Shown here: positions 1 to 6,810 of the stretch, piece after piece
How the letters are laid out: every line of letters begins with the position of its first letter
Position numbering within the stretch: position 1 is the first letter of the stretch
NCBI RefSeq assembly: GCF_021107415.1
Contig: NZ_JAIOSW010000434.1
Coordinates: 1 to 19,685, forward strand
Origin: Desulfobacula sp.
Lineage (GTDB): Bacteria; Desulfobacterota; Desulfobacteria; Desulfobacterales; Desulfobacteraceae
Length of the DNA stretch: 19,685 nt
Direction of reading: 5' to 3'
Notes under the pieces: model-generated
What the model saw: only the letters and a program-made list of their open reading frames with translations
Database searches by the model: none
Told to the model about the DNA's origin: nothing
Translations under genes and position numbers: made by a program

Positions 1-454
1 CGATGGCTTTTTTGTAAAGTATTTTTCCCCGGGTGAAATGATCAACAATGCCTTTCAACATGATCTTTCGTTCTTCATGCCTTGCTTTTTCAGCACTGAT
101 AATAGATTCAAGTTTTTTGACTGAATATTCAACAAGGGCATCCCAGGGGGTCCCATAAGCCAGGGAAATGGCTTCAAGGGCATCTATGGTTTTACGGCTT
201 AATACAAAGGTTTTCTGTTTCCTTGGGATTTTTTTAAATTGCCTGATTCGAATGGTTTTTGCAAGCCTGTCCAAAGCATCTATATCTTCTATAATATGAT
301 CAAAGAGGGATTTTTGCTTTATTCCCATGTGAATGGCGACAAGTCCAATGGAATCAATGGCTTTCTGGGAAAGTTTGAATGTTGCCCTGACAGATTGTTT
401 TCCCCTTAGATCAAACATGGTTGATCCTGGAAATTGATCATCTATTTTTGACAT
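1..454 (-). CDS. Tandem ribbon-helix-helix-like protein, 3' end beyond the window
   Basis: A reading frame opens with ATG at 454 and stays open to the window edge (151 codons seen). A GGAAGG ribosome site lies about 8 nt before the ATG. Residues 25-58 and 82-115 are two copies of one unit: each begins TF-x-LS-x-K-x-ID and continues with two predicted helices of equal length, about 9 identities in 34. A short beta strand followed by two helices is the ribbon-helix-helix (Arc/MetJ-like) pattern, so a DNA-binding role is possible, but no named family was recognised. A basic, Glu/Lys-rich helical stretch follows residue 115. It runs in the same direction as the biotin operon but has its own promoter candidate. 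Confidence 0.75.
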   Translation of the reverse strand, partial: MSKIDDQFPGSTMFDLRGKQSVRATFKLSQKAIDSIGLVAIHMGIKQKSLFDHIIEDIDALDRLAKTIRIRQFKKIPRKQKTFVLSRKTIDALEAISLAYGTPWDALVEYSVKKLESIISAEKARHEERKIMLKGIVDHFTRGKILYKKAI

Positions 455-473
455 AATGGCCGCCTTCCCATAT

Positions 474-501
474 ATTGTATTATCAATTTTGTTCCATTCA
501 A
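474..501 (-). promoter_or_regulatory. Candidate sigma70-type promoter for the RHH-like gene
   Basis: On the minus strand, TTGAAT (496-501) and TACAAT (474-479) are separated by 16 bp. The -10 matches the consensus at 5 of 6 positions. It lies just upstream of the ATG at 454. AT-rich sequence makes chance matches common. Confidence 0.35.
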
Positions 502-567
502 AATAGTAATGAACATATATTATGATCTGAATATTACATTAAAAAATTGTGATGATCAATGGGAAAT

Positions 568-597
568 ATTAAAGATGACCTAAAAATAATCTTTAAT
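568..597 (-). terminator. Weak AT-rich hairpin after bioN
   Basis: Perfect 9-bp arms (ATTAAAGAT at 568-576, ATCTTTAAT at 589-597) with a 12-nt loop lie directly downstream of the bioN stop codon. The stem is nearly all A:T and has no clear T tract, so it is at best a weak terminator. Confidence 0.25.
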
Positions 598-598
598 T

Positions 599-1354
599 CT
601 ATAAGCAGACAAGACTTAAAGACAGGACAAGGCTGCCGGTAAGAAAGTATATTTCCTTTCCCGAGGGCGTAAATTCAGGATCTGTCCTGTCATCACTATA
701 ACATCTTGATTCCATTGCAAGAACAAGGCTGTCAGCAGACAGGAATGTTTTTCTTAACAGAGGTAAAACTAGACGGATAATTTTTTTTACAGGATTTCTT
801 TGAAGATCGCCACATCGTGCTTTCCGGGCATCTGATATCTCCTTGGCCTGGTTGGCAATGATCGGCATAAAACCAAGTGCCAGGCTGATCATGACAGCCA
901 CCCGTTTTTCGGGAACAAAAGGGATTGGTTTTAAAAACCACTGAACCGCACTTTTAACAGAAGACGGTTTGGTGGTGGAAGAAAAGAGCAGGCCTGTCAA
1001 CATCACTAAAAAGAATTTAAATGCAACCACAAACCCCTCGCTCAATCCTTGTTCACTGATGGACATGCCATAAAATGAAAAAACGATATCACCTTTCACA
1101 GTAAGTGCCCGGGCAATGAAAACAAAAAATAGCAATAATATGAAATATTTAATGCTGTTTAAAGTTGCTATGAAGTTAAGATCTGATTTTTTAAAGAAAA
1201 AAAGCAAAATCAAAAAGTAAAAAAAACAAGCAAAAAGATGTGCGGATAACATGGACATGCTGACAAGACAAATCATGAAAAATTTACATCTCACATCCAG
1301 CAGATGCAGTATGGATTGCCCTTGCCTGTATGTGAAGGGTGTCAGATTAGCCAT
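599..1354 (-). CDS. bioN: Biotin ECF transporter, transmembrane T component (CbiQ/EcfT family)
   Basis: About 251-residue polytopic membrane protein of the EcfT family, the scaffold that couples the ATPase to the substrate-binding subunit of an energy-coupling-factor importer. Several hydrophobic segments fill the first half. The EcfT coupling motifs are visible: a first Ala-Arg motif (DARKARCGD) and a second (AMESRCY), which contact the ATPase grooves; in both, Cys stands where Gly is usual. ATG at 1354 is chosen because MANLTPFTY begins like family members; an upstream start at 1405 would lie deep inside bioM. The start overlaps the bioM stop by 8 bp, implying translational coupling. The biotin assignment comes from neighbours bioY and birA. 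Confidence 0.9.
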   Translation of the reverse strand: MANLTPFTYRQGQSILHLLDVRCKFFMICLVSMSMLSAHLFACFFYFLILLFFFKKSDLNFIATLNSIKYFILLLFFVFIARALTVKGDIVFSFYGMSISEQGLSEGFVVAFKFFLVMLTGLLFSSTTKPSSVKSAVQWFLKPIPFVPEKRVAVMISLALGFMPIIANQAKEISDARKARCGDLQRNPVKKIIRLVLPLLRKTFLSADSLVLAMESRCYSDDRTDPEFTPSGKEIYFLTGSLVLSLSLVCL

Positions 1355-2099
1355 AGGGTTTGATTCCCAGTCCGAATTTTGAAGAGCAGGGTTCCCTGAC
1401 ACCATGGGACTCCAGATGTTTGATCATATCAAGGGGGTTCCCATCTTTTTTAATCTGTCTGTCTTCCATAATAATGATTCTTGTCGCCTCACAAATGACA
1501 GTCTCAACATCGTGGGTGGCAATAATGATGGTATGGCCGGATCGGTTCAGATCAATGATTGTGGATAAAACCTGGATGGTTCCGGGATAATCCAGGTTGG
1601 AAAAGGGCTCATCAAATACAATTATTTCAGGATTCATCACCAGGATTCCGGCAATGGCAAGCTTTCGTTTTTCTCCCCCGGAAAGGGTGGAAGGATTTCG
1701 TTCTTTTAAATGAAAAAGGTTTAAATCTTCAAGAACCTGAGTGACCTTTTCATTGATTTGGGTTCGTTTAACATTTAAGTTTTCAAGGCCAAAGGCCACT
1801 TCATCAAACACGGTGTCGCCTACGATCTGCGTATCTGCATCCTGGAATACCATGCCCACGGTTTTTCTTGTTTGAACCAGATGTTTTGAAACATCATATC
1901 CATTTACAAAAATTTTTCCCGAATCCGGCAGCAAAAGGCCGTTCAAATGCCTTAAAAAGGTTGTTTTCCCCGATCCGTTCTTTCCGGCAAGAATAATAAA
2001 TTCTCCTTTAGATATGGATACGGATATATTTTTAATTCCAACGTAGCCATCGGCAAAGGTATAGCAGATGGCTTGTATGTCGATAATATTTTTTGGCAT
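1347..2099 (-). CDS. bioM: Biotin ECF transporter, ATPase A component
   Basis: A 250-residue ABC ATPase of the cobalt/ECF (CbiO/EcfA) type that powers biotin import at the inner face of the membrane. All ABC motifs are visible: Walker A GKNGSGKTT (39-47), Q-loop within VFQDADTQIV (85-94), signature LSGGEKR (139-145), Walker B IIVFDEP (159-165) and switch His in ATHD (about 196). It lies 23 nt downstream of bioY and overlaps bioN by 8 bp. No strong Shine-Dalgarno is seen before its ATG, so coupling to upstream translation is likely. Only one A subunit is present, as in dedicated BioMNY systems, rather than the EcfA1/A2 pair of shared systems. Confidence 0.93.
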   Translation of the reverse strand: MPKNIIDIQAICYTFADGYVGIKNISVSISKGEFIILAGKNGSGKTTFLRHLNGLLLPDSGKIFVNGYDVSKHLVQTRKTVGMVFQDADTQIVGDTVFDEVAFGLENLNVKRTQINEKVTQVLEDLNLFHLKERNPSTLSGGEKRKLAIAGILVMNPEIIVFDEPFSNLDYPGTIQVLSTIIDLNRSGHTIIIATHDVETVICEATRIIIMEDRQIKKDGNPLDMIKHLESHGVREPCSSKFGLGIKPYG

Positions 2100-2122
2100 A
2101 ATGGTTGATTTAACGGTCAGGA

Positions 2123-2653
2123 TTACAATTTGATGACAGGTCTTAAGGTTTTTGCAATAAATGCCGCAGCAATAATTTTAAGCGCATCCCCGATCAGGAA
2201 AGGATACATGCCGACGGCAAGCGCTTTTTCATAGCTCATGGATGTCACAACCTTGAGCCAGGGCACGCCTGCTGCATACACAATCAAAGACCCGATCAGC
2301 ATGGCAATAATGTCCGAAGACATTTTTTTGCCCAATCCTTTTGAAATGACGGCAGTGACAAAGACAGCGGGCAGATATCCCAAAAGATAACCGCCGGTCG
2401 GTCCGAATAGTTTGCCGATACCAGCCCCCCCTCCTGAAAACACTGGAAGCCCTGCAAGACCGATCAACAGATAAATAGCCACGCAGGCAAGCCCCCAGGT
2501 CGGGCCTAAAATTATTCCTGCCAAAAGAACAAACATGTTCTGGAGGACAATGGGAACCGGACCGATGGGAATGATAATAAATGCACCAATGGCAATAAAT
2601 GCGACAAATAAAGATGTATATACGGTCATTCTAAGTTGTTTTGAATTGTTCAT
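2123..2653 (-). CDS. bioY: Biotin-binding S component of the ECF transporter
   Basis: A 176-residue membrane protein of the BioY family, which binds biotin with high affinity in the membrane. Family features include the TSLFVAFIAIGAFIIIPIGP start, PIVLQNMFVLLAGIILGP, GLAGLPVF followed by a Gly-rich loop, and GPTGGYLLGY. About six hydrophobic segments are predicted. ATG at 2653 (MNNSKQLR) is preferred over the ATG at 2692. The later start gives the normal family N-terminus and has an AAAGGG sequence upstream; the earlier one has only an AT-rich stretch before it and would overlap birA. The gene follows birA and precedes bioM in the same operon. Confidence 0.95.
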   Translation of the reverse strand: MNNSKQLRMTVYTSLFVAFIAIGAFIIIPIGPVPIVLQNMFVLLAGIILGPTWGLACVAIYLLIGLAGLPVFSGGGAGIGKLFGPTGGYLLGYLPAVFVTAVISKGLGKKMSSDIIAMLIGSLIVYAAGVPWLKVVTSMSYEKALAVGMYPFLIGDALKIIAAAFIAKTLRPVIKL

Positions 2654-2669
2654 GTTATATCTTTGCCCT

Positions 2670-3617
2670 TTATGTGTGAAAACAATCGCCATAAATTATT
2701 TTTTTTATTTTTTCGGTTTTATCTTTAACCATTAAAGCACCACTCTCATCTACATCAACAGCAAGCCCTTCATACGCATCAGAAATTGTTTCAATCCTGA
2801 CCTGGCTGCCAATGGTTGACGTTTGTTCTTTCCACAGATCAATGATCTTTTGGCAATCTATTATTTGAATCCGGTTTTTAAAATCATCCAGAAAAGTTTC
2901 CAGGATTAATCTGCGTGACACGGTTTTATTTAATACGTCTTTTAATGAAATGGCTTTGGGTTCATATTTTTGAGGCTGGTTATTCACATTAATCCCTATA
3001 CCGATATTGATAAATTCGACCATATCCCCCCGGGTTTCCATTTCCGAAAGAAGGCCGACCAGTTTTTTACCATTCAATAAAAGGTCATTGGGCCATTTGA
3101 CACTGACATTTACATCAAATAATCGTTTTAAAGATTTTGAAAGACTCAGGGAGGCTGCAAAATTATAAATATAGGAAAGGGGAGGAGGGGTATTGGGTTT
3201 TAAAATCAGGGTGAACCACAACCCGCCTTTTGACGAGAACCATTTTCTGTTCAGCCGTCCCCTGCCCGTGGTCTGGTTTTCTGCAATCACAACGCTTAAA
3301 TGGGAGACATTATTTTTCGCCAGGAATTTTGCCTTATCCATAGTAGATTCAAGTTCCTGGAAATGAAAGATTTTGTTTTGAAACTCTTTTTTGAAACAAA
3401 ACGGCAGCAACAGATCATCATGGTTCAACAAAGCATATCCTTTGGGCCGGGATTCAACATCAAATCCGCTTTCTTTTAATGCCTTGATATGCTTCCACAC
3501 CGCTACCCTTGAAATGTTTAAGTCATCACTCAAGCTGACACCGGAAATCATTTCCCCCTTTGCCAGATAAAGGATTTTCAGTATTTCTTCTTTATTGTTT
3601 TTTTGTTCGTTAACCAT
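2670..3617 (-). CDS. birA: Bifunctional biotin ligase / biotin operon repressor
   Basis: A 315-residue protein of the two-domain BirA type. It makes biotinoyl-AMP, transfers biotin to carboxyl-carrier lysines and represses biotin genes when biotin is ample. Residues 10-62 form a winged helix (EEILKILYL to GYALL), marking it as a repressor rather than a ligase-only form. The biotinoyl-AMP loop GRGRLNRKWFSSKGG is at 118-132, KWPNDLL at 174-180 and the GIGINVN strand near 206. A C-terminal SH3-like segment (GSQVRIET to GALMVKD) completes the enzyme. It is the first gene of the biotin uptake operon. The ATG at 3617 lies inside the BirA-type operator and has no Shine-Dalgarno in front. The later ATG (residue 23) would cut the helix-turn-helix, so 3617 is kept. 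Confidence 0.95.
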   Translation of the reverse strand: MVNEQKNNKEEILKILYLAKGEMISGVSLSDDLNISRVAVWKHIKALKESGFDVESRPKGYALLNHDDLLLPFCFKKEFQNKIFHFQELESTMDKAKFLAKNNVSHLSVVIAENQTTGRGRLNRKWFSSKGGLWFTLILKPNTPPPLSYIYNFAASLSLSKSLKRLFDVNVSVKWPNDLLLNGKKLVGLLSEMETRGDMVEFINIGIGINVNNQPQKYEPKAISLKDVLNKTVSRRLILETFLDDFKNRIQIIDCQKIIDLWKEQTSTIGSQVRIETISDAYEGLAVDVDESGALMVKDKTEKIKKIIYGDCFHT

Positions 3618-3637
3618 GTTAAGATGGTATGGTTAAC
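3609..3637. promoter_or_regulatory. BirA-type operator of the biotin uptake operon
   Basis: A perfect inverted repeat GTTAACC-N15-GGTTAAC (3609-3615 and 3631-3637). The arms extend to 9 bp (GTTAACCAT/ATGGTTAAC). This is the layout of known BirA sites: two half-sites of the GTTAAC/GTAAAC kind about 15 bp apart. It sits in front of birA, and codons 1-3 of birA form one half-site. Binding here should autoregulate the birA-bioY-bioM-bioN operon. A TTGATT lying about 17 bp upstream of a TAACCA inside the distal arm could be a promoter, but its -10 is poor. Confidence 0.85.
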
Positions 3638-3639
3638 AG

Positions 3640-3829
3640 AATGGGGATTTAAAATCAAGGGATAAATCGCACAAGGCAGGGTGATCGCAACATAAGGCCT
3701 AAATAGAATTGTTCGTTTTTTGGGGACCGTAATTATTGTTTTATACTTCAATAATTCTTTGGCTCAGCCCTGCTGTTTAAATAAGTTTTATATTTTTCTT
3801 GACAAAAAGCAAGTTTTTATCCTAATCCG
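3640..3829. other. Intergenic stretch between birA and the larA-side relic
   Basis: No convincing gene is seen. It contains a perfect -35-like TTGACA at 3799-3804 (+ strand), but the best -10 options 17-18 bp downstream (CTAATC, TAATCC) are poor. If functional, this promoter would point toward the relic and larA. No terminator or riboswitch was recognised. Confidence 0.4.
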
Positions 3830-3835
3830 ATTAAA

Positions 3836-4031
3836 TAGATTGTTGCGGCACTGATCTTTGAAGCAGACGGTATGGTAAGCGAAGCTGTTGATTATGAAAT
3901 CAATAAAATGAAAAGACCAGTGGGATTCTGCCAAAAAGGCGATTACGCAGGTTTGTGGTATCTGCTTTGAGGTCTGTCCGGCAGGAGCGGCTATTATTGA
4001 AAATTATTTTGGAACGGGCAGGGAGAATCTT
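3836..4031 (+). pseudogene. Relic of a 4Fe-4S protein just upstream of larA
   Basis: Two adjoining frames look like one broken protein. From about 3838 a 45-codon frame (ALIFEADGMVSEAVDYEINK) ends at a TGA near 3969. A second frame, from about 3911 and in frame with larA, reads AKKAITQVCGICFEVCPAG and contains a Cys-x2-Cys-x3-Cys-Pro iron-sulfur motif. A single-base change in the AAAA run near 3909-3912 would join them. The second frame has no ATG, GTG or TTG before larA's own ATG, so it cannot be a separate start. The parent family was not recognised. Most of the gene, including any partner Cys motif, is missing. Confidence 0.5.
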
Positions 4032-5276
4032 ATGAAGATTGATGTTTCCTATGGAAAAAATGGTTCCATGTCTGCCGTGATCAGTGATGATGTTAAATTG
4101 AGTTTTCTTGAAGCTAATGATGTTCAAACCGGTGATGAAGACGAAAACATAAAAGCTGCCATCAATAATCCCATTAACAGCAAAGGCTTTAAGGGTTTTT
4201 TAAGTGATGCAAAAAAAGTGCTTGTCATTGTCAATGATGCCACAAGACCCACTCCCACTAAAAAAATTCTTGAATTTATTTTTGATGACTTAAAACAGAC
4301 TGATTTTAATTTTATAATTGCCACGGGTGCCCACAGGGGGCCGACCCGGGAAGAATACCTTCAGATATTCGGCTCCTATTATAAGGAGATAAAGGACAAA
4401 ATCATTGTTCATGATGCCAGAGCCCAAGACGACATGATTTTTTTGGGCAAGTCCTCCAATGGTACACAAATGTATGTCAATAAGGCGGGTGTTGAGGCAG
4501 ACAAGATCATTATTATTTCTTCTGTGGAACCCCACTATTTTGCCGGGTATACCGGGGGAAGAAAATCATTTTTGCCGGGTATTGCCGGGTATAAAACCAT
4601 AGAACAGAACCATAAGCTTGCCCTTGTTCCTGAGGCAAAGGCACTGGCCCTTGACGGCAATCCCGTTCATGAAGATATGATTGATGCTATTAAAACAGTT
4701 AAACAGGAAATTTTTTCCATCATGACGGTTCTGGACAAACACCACAAGGTCTATGCCACCTGCTGCGGCCATATCAATGATTCCTTTCATGCTGCCATTG
4801 ATTATGCAAATGAAGTATTTGCCGCACCTTTGGGGGAAAGGGCCGATATTGTCGTCTCTATTGTAAAATTTCCTCAGGATATTGACCTGTACCAGGCCCA
4901 GAAAGGTATTGATAATGCAAAGCTTGCCTTGAAAAAGGATGGCATCATGATCCTTGTGGCAAAATGCCGTTGCGGTATCGGCGGCAAGGCCTTTGCCGAT
5001 CTCTTAGGCTCAAGTGACACACCAGGGGAAGCCCTTGACACCATTGAAAAAGGATATGTTTTAGGGTATCACAAAGCTGCGAAAATGGCTGAGATCGGAC
5101 TTTGGGCTCAAATGTGGGGGGTGACTGATGTGGACCCGGACATTATTTCAAAACTGTTTATTAAACCTTTCAGTGATCTCCAGACGGCCATTGACCAGGC
5201 TCTGGAAGAAAAGGGCAAGGATGCAAGTGTTCTCTTCTTGATGGATGGCGGGCTTACAGTTCCCCTGATTAAATAA
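4032..5276 (+). CDS. larA: LarA-family nickel-pincer-dependent lactate/2-hydroxyacid racemase
   Basis: A 414-residue cytoplasmic enzyme of the LarA (DUF2088) family, which interconverts 2-hydroxyacid enantiomers with a nickel-pincer cofactor tethered to a lysine. The key residues are visible: Arg in NDATRPTP (72), His101 in ATGAHRGPT, His168 in VEPHYFAGYTGG, Lys178 in GGRKSFLPG and His194 in NHKLA. The His-Lys-His spacing (10 and 16 residues) equals that of the Lactobacillus plantarum enzyme (His174, Lys184, His200), so an active, pincer-carrying enzyme is expected. The substrate may be lactate or another 2-hydroxyacid. An AGGGAG ribosome site lies 6 nt before the ATG. No larB, larC or larE maturation genes are in the window. 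Gene remnants lie on both sides. Confidence 0.9.
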   Translation: MKIDVSYGKNGSMSAVISDDVKLSFLEANDVQTGDEDENIKAAINNPINSKGFKGFLSDAKKVLVIVNDATRPTPTKKILEFIFDDLKQTDFNFIIATGAHRGPTREEYLQIFGSYYKEIKDKIIVHDARAQDDMIFLGKSSNGTQMYVNKAGVEADKIIIISSVEPHYFAGYTGGRKSFLPGIAGYKTIEQNHKLALVPEAKALALDGNPVHEDMIDAIKTVKQEIFSIMTVLDKHHKVYATCCGHINDSFHAAIDYANEVFAAPLGERADIVVSIVKFPQDIDLYQAQKGIDNAKLALKKDGIMILVAKCRCGIGGKAFADLLGSSDTPGEALDTIEKGYVLGYHKAAKMAEIGLWAQMWGVTDVDPDIISKLFIKPFSDLQTAIDQALEEKGKDASVLFLMDGGLTVPLIK

Positions 5277-5292
5277 AAAAAAACAAAATACT

Positions 5293-5541
5293 GCTATACG
5301 GTACTGGTTGCACCAGGCCAATATCAATATGAACAGGATGGTCATCAAATTCCTTTTCGATGAGGTGCCGTCACCTGAGAGAACCCCTATTCTTCTAGAT
5401 CAATATGCCAATAACGCCTCTGCCGGTTCCATCATCGCATTCCATTTGCATAACGATGGTCTGAAAAAAGGGGATATCGGTCTGATCTGTTCTTTTGGGG
5501 CCGGATATTCCGTTGGAAGCCTTTTGGTGCAAAAGGCATAA
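5293..5541 (+). pseudogene. C-terminal fragment of a FabH-like 3-oxoacyl-ACP synthase III
   Basis: The frame reads RYWLHQANINMN and ends with SFGAGYSVGSLLVQKA, the C-terminal quarter of a KAS III enzyme. The catalytic His (in HQAN) and Asn (in NNASAG) of the His-Asn pair are present. The N-terminal two thirds, with the nucleophilic Cys, is absent. Only a TTG at 5308 could initiate, and no ribosome site precedes it; recognisable homology begins only about 15-20 nt after the larA stop. It is therefore a truncated remnant, not a short gene. About 80 residues remain compared with about 320-350 for the family. Confidence 0.8.
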
Positions 5542-5647
5542 AATCTGCCACCTATTTTTCTTCATTTACCAAATTGATTTTTTTGCACTCTCAGCATAAA
5601 TTATAGTATCATCCATGTTAAAAAAAATTCGTCTTGGTTGGATTCAA
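5542..5647. other. Convergent spacer with no recognised element
   Basis: AT-rich DNA between the FabH fragment (+) and the GIY-YIG gene (-). The missing C-terminal part of the GIY-YIG protein was looked for in the other minus-strand frames and not found. Confidence 0.4.
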
Positions 5648-5893
5648 TTATTTTTGCATAACAGTTTCATTTTTCCAGTATATTTTTAATTGAGCACAGA
5701 ATAATTTTTTAGGTTCAATATGATGTTTTATCCTGCTCTTTAGTCCACCTGGCCCAAATGCGCTACCGACATACGCATAATGTCCCTTTTTAAACTTGAA
5801 CTGACCAAGTTTACCGATTTGAATCCTTTTACTTTTATCCAAATACATGACGATAATATAGGTTCCTTTACCATCATGGTCATCATTTTTCAT
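5648..5893 (-). pseudogene. Shortened GIY-YIG (DUF123-type) nuclease-like gene, probably decayed
   Basis: An 81-residue frame. Residues 10-60 are clear DUF123: GTYIIVMYLDKS, GHYAYVGSAFGPGGLKSRIK, then HH. This is the GIY-YIG-like fold found in stand-alone proteins of about 130-150 residues and fused to some endonuclease III proteins. After the HH the expected WHIDYL block is missing; the sequence goes straight to a short AQLKIYW segment and a stop. An internal deletion plus C-terminal loss is the simplest reading. The ATG at 5893 has only a weak GGTGG upstream. A functional mini-protein cannot be excluded. Confidence 0.6.
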
Positions 5894-6249
5894 AAACCAC
5901 CATTATATCAACCGGTAAAATAAGGTAACGGATATCGTGATAATAGTTGTCATCATTATAGCATAAGCACGACTGAATTTTATGGTGTAGGAAGAATGGA
6001 AAATAAATGGGAAGCGGTAGAACTATTTAGCCTGTAAATACAAGAGGAGGGTCAGGCTGCTATCAACAGTGACGAGCAAAAATCGGAATAGGGTCATGAC
6101 TTCCAAAAGTAGTGCTGGGGATCAGGGTTGGAACAGCTGCGTTTAAGTGTAAGGTTCACTTTTTGAAAATTTTTCATTAAACGTATACATCGGCATGATC
6201 TGATCACAGGATCTGAAATTTAATTTTCCTTGATTTTTTGCCATATGCT
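5894..6249. other. Intergenic stretch, possible protein-coding debris
   Basis: No intact gene was found. A plus-strand frame from about 5994 (MENKWEAVELFSL, stop, IQEEGQAAINSDEQKSE, stop) has a coding-like composition but is broken by a TAA and matches no family I recognise. The minus-strand frames here mainly antiparallel the pilZ gene and lack protein character. Confidence 0.3.
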
Positions 6250-6277
6250 TTGTAATTAAATTTAATGGTTTTATAAA
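6250..6277 (+). promoter_or_regulatory. Candidate promoter for the PilZ gene
   Basis: TTGTAA (6250-6255) and TATAAA (6272-6277) are 16 bp apart, with the ATG at 6308. The -10 matches at 5 of 6 positions and the -35 at 4 of 6. The surrounding DNA is very AT-rich, so support is modest. Confidence 0.35.
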
Positions 6278-6307
6278 ATACATGTTCAAACAGCATTTCA
6301 ATAACCC

Positions 6308-6664
6308 ATGAAAAAGGATTTGCAAGTGGAACCTTCTGAAGGAAAAAGGCGCTATAAGAGATACGAGTATAATATTCCAATGTATCTGTACCGGATGGAT
6401 TACCAGGATCAATACTATTATGCAGAGATGAAAAATTACTGCCAGGGTGGCTTGTCCTTGTTGACCAATGAAAAACTTGTTGTCGGCCAGCTTGTTTACC
6501 TTGAGATGAAAAATTACGATGAATATGCAACAGGTCCTGAAAAATACAAGAGTTACAGTGGCAGTGTCAAATGGGCAAGTCCTTATTCATCGTCCGATGG
6601 TGATGCTAAAGCCGCCTATAAGTATGGGATTGAATATTCCGAGTCTGCCTACTACCAGTGTTAG
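6308..6664 (+). CDS. PilZ-domain protein (probable c-di-GMP receptor)
   Basis: A 118-residue single-domain protein. Residues 14-18 (RRYKR) give the RxxxR arginine motif of PilZ, and NYCQGG near residue 43 matches the D/N-x-S-x-x-G motif with Cys in place of Ser. The barrel follows: LVVGQLVYLEMKNY, then SGSVKWASPY and YKYGIEY. PilZ proteins bind cyclic di-GMP and pass the signal to motility, polysaccharide or other outputs; the target here is unknown. The Ser-to-Cys change could weaken binding. No good Shine-Dalgarno precedes the ATG. A perfect inverted repeat follows the stop. Confidence 0.85.
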   Translation: MKKDLQVEPSEGKRRYKRYEYNIPMYLYRMDYQDQYYYAEMKNYCQGGLSLLTNEKLVVGQLVYLEMKNYDEYATGPEKYKSYSGSVKWASPYSSSDGDAKAAYKYGIEYSESAYYQC

Positions 6665-6669
6665 ATTTT

Positions 6670-6704
6670 GGCAGAATCGCCTTCTTTAAATCTTCGATTC
6701 TGCC
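6670..6704 (+). terminator. Perfect inverted repeat after the PilZ gene
   Basis: Arms GGCAGAATCG (6670-6679) and CGATTCTGCC (6695-6704) are perfect 10-bp complements with a 15-nt loop, starting 6 nt after the PilZ stop. There is no T run on the 3' side, so it is a factor-dependent or attenuating hairpin at best, or an operator. Confidence 0.4.
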
Positions 6705-6709
6705 CAGTG

Positions 6710-6715
6710 TATAAT
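6710..6715 (+). promoter_or_regulatory. Possible -10 box for the MscS-like gene
   Basis: A perfect TATAAT lies just after the inverted repeat and about 95 bp before the next start codon. No acceptable -35 is seen at 16-18 bp upstream. Confidence 0.25.
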
Positions 6716-6810
6716 AACCGGTATTAATGATCTCTTTAACAGCAGTTTTGCCGGTTTGGAAAACAATTCCGGTTACAGAAAATAACTATTTTAATGGGGA
6801 GATTCTTTTC

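Noticed and set aside
1354..1405. Longer bioN starting at 1405
   Set aside because: Adds 17 residues unlike EcfT proteins and lies within the 3' end of bioM; the ATG at 1354 gives the usual N-terminus and a short coupling overlap.
5277..5541. Short functional acyl-carrier-related gene after larA
   Set aside because: Sequence is unmistakably the end of a KAS III enzyme without its nucleophile domain or a start signal.
6204..6530. Minus-strand frames across the 5' part of the PilZ gene and its upstream region
   Set aside because: They overlap a clear PilZ gene on the other strand and have no recognisable domain.
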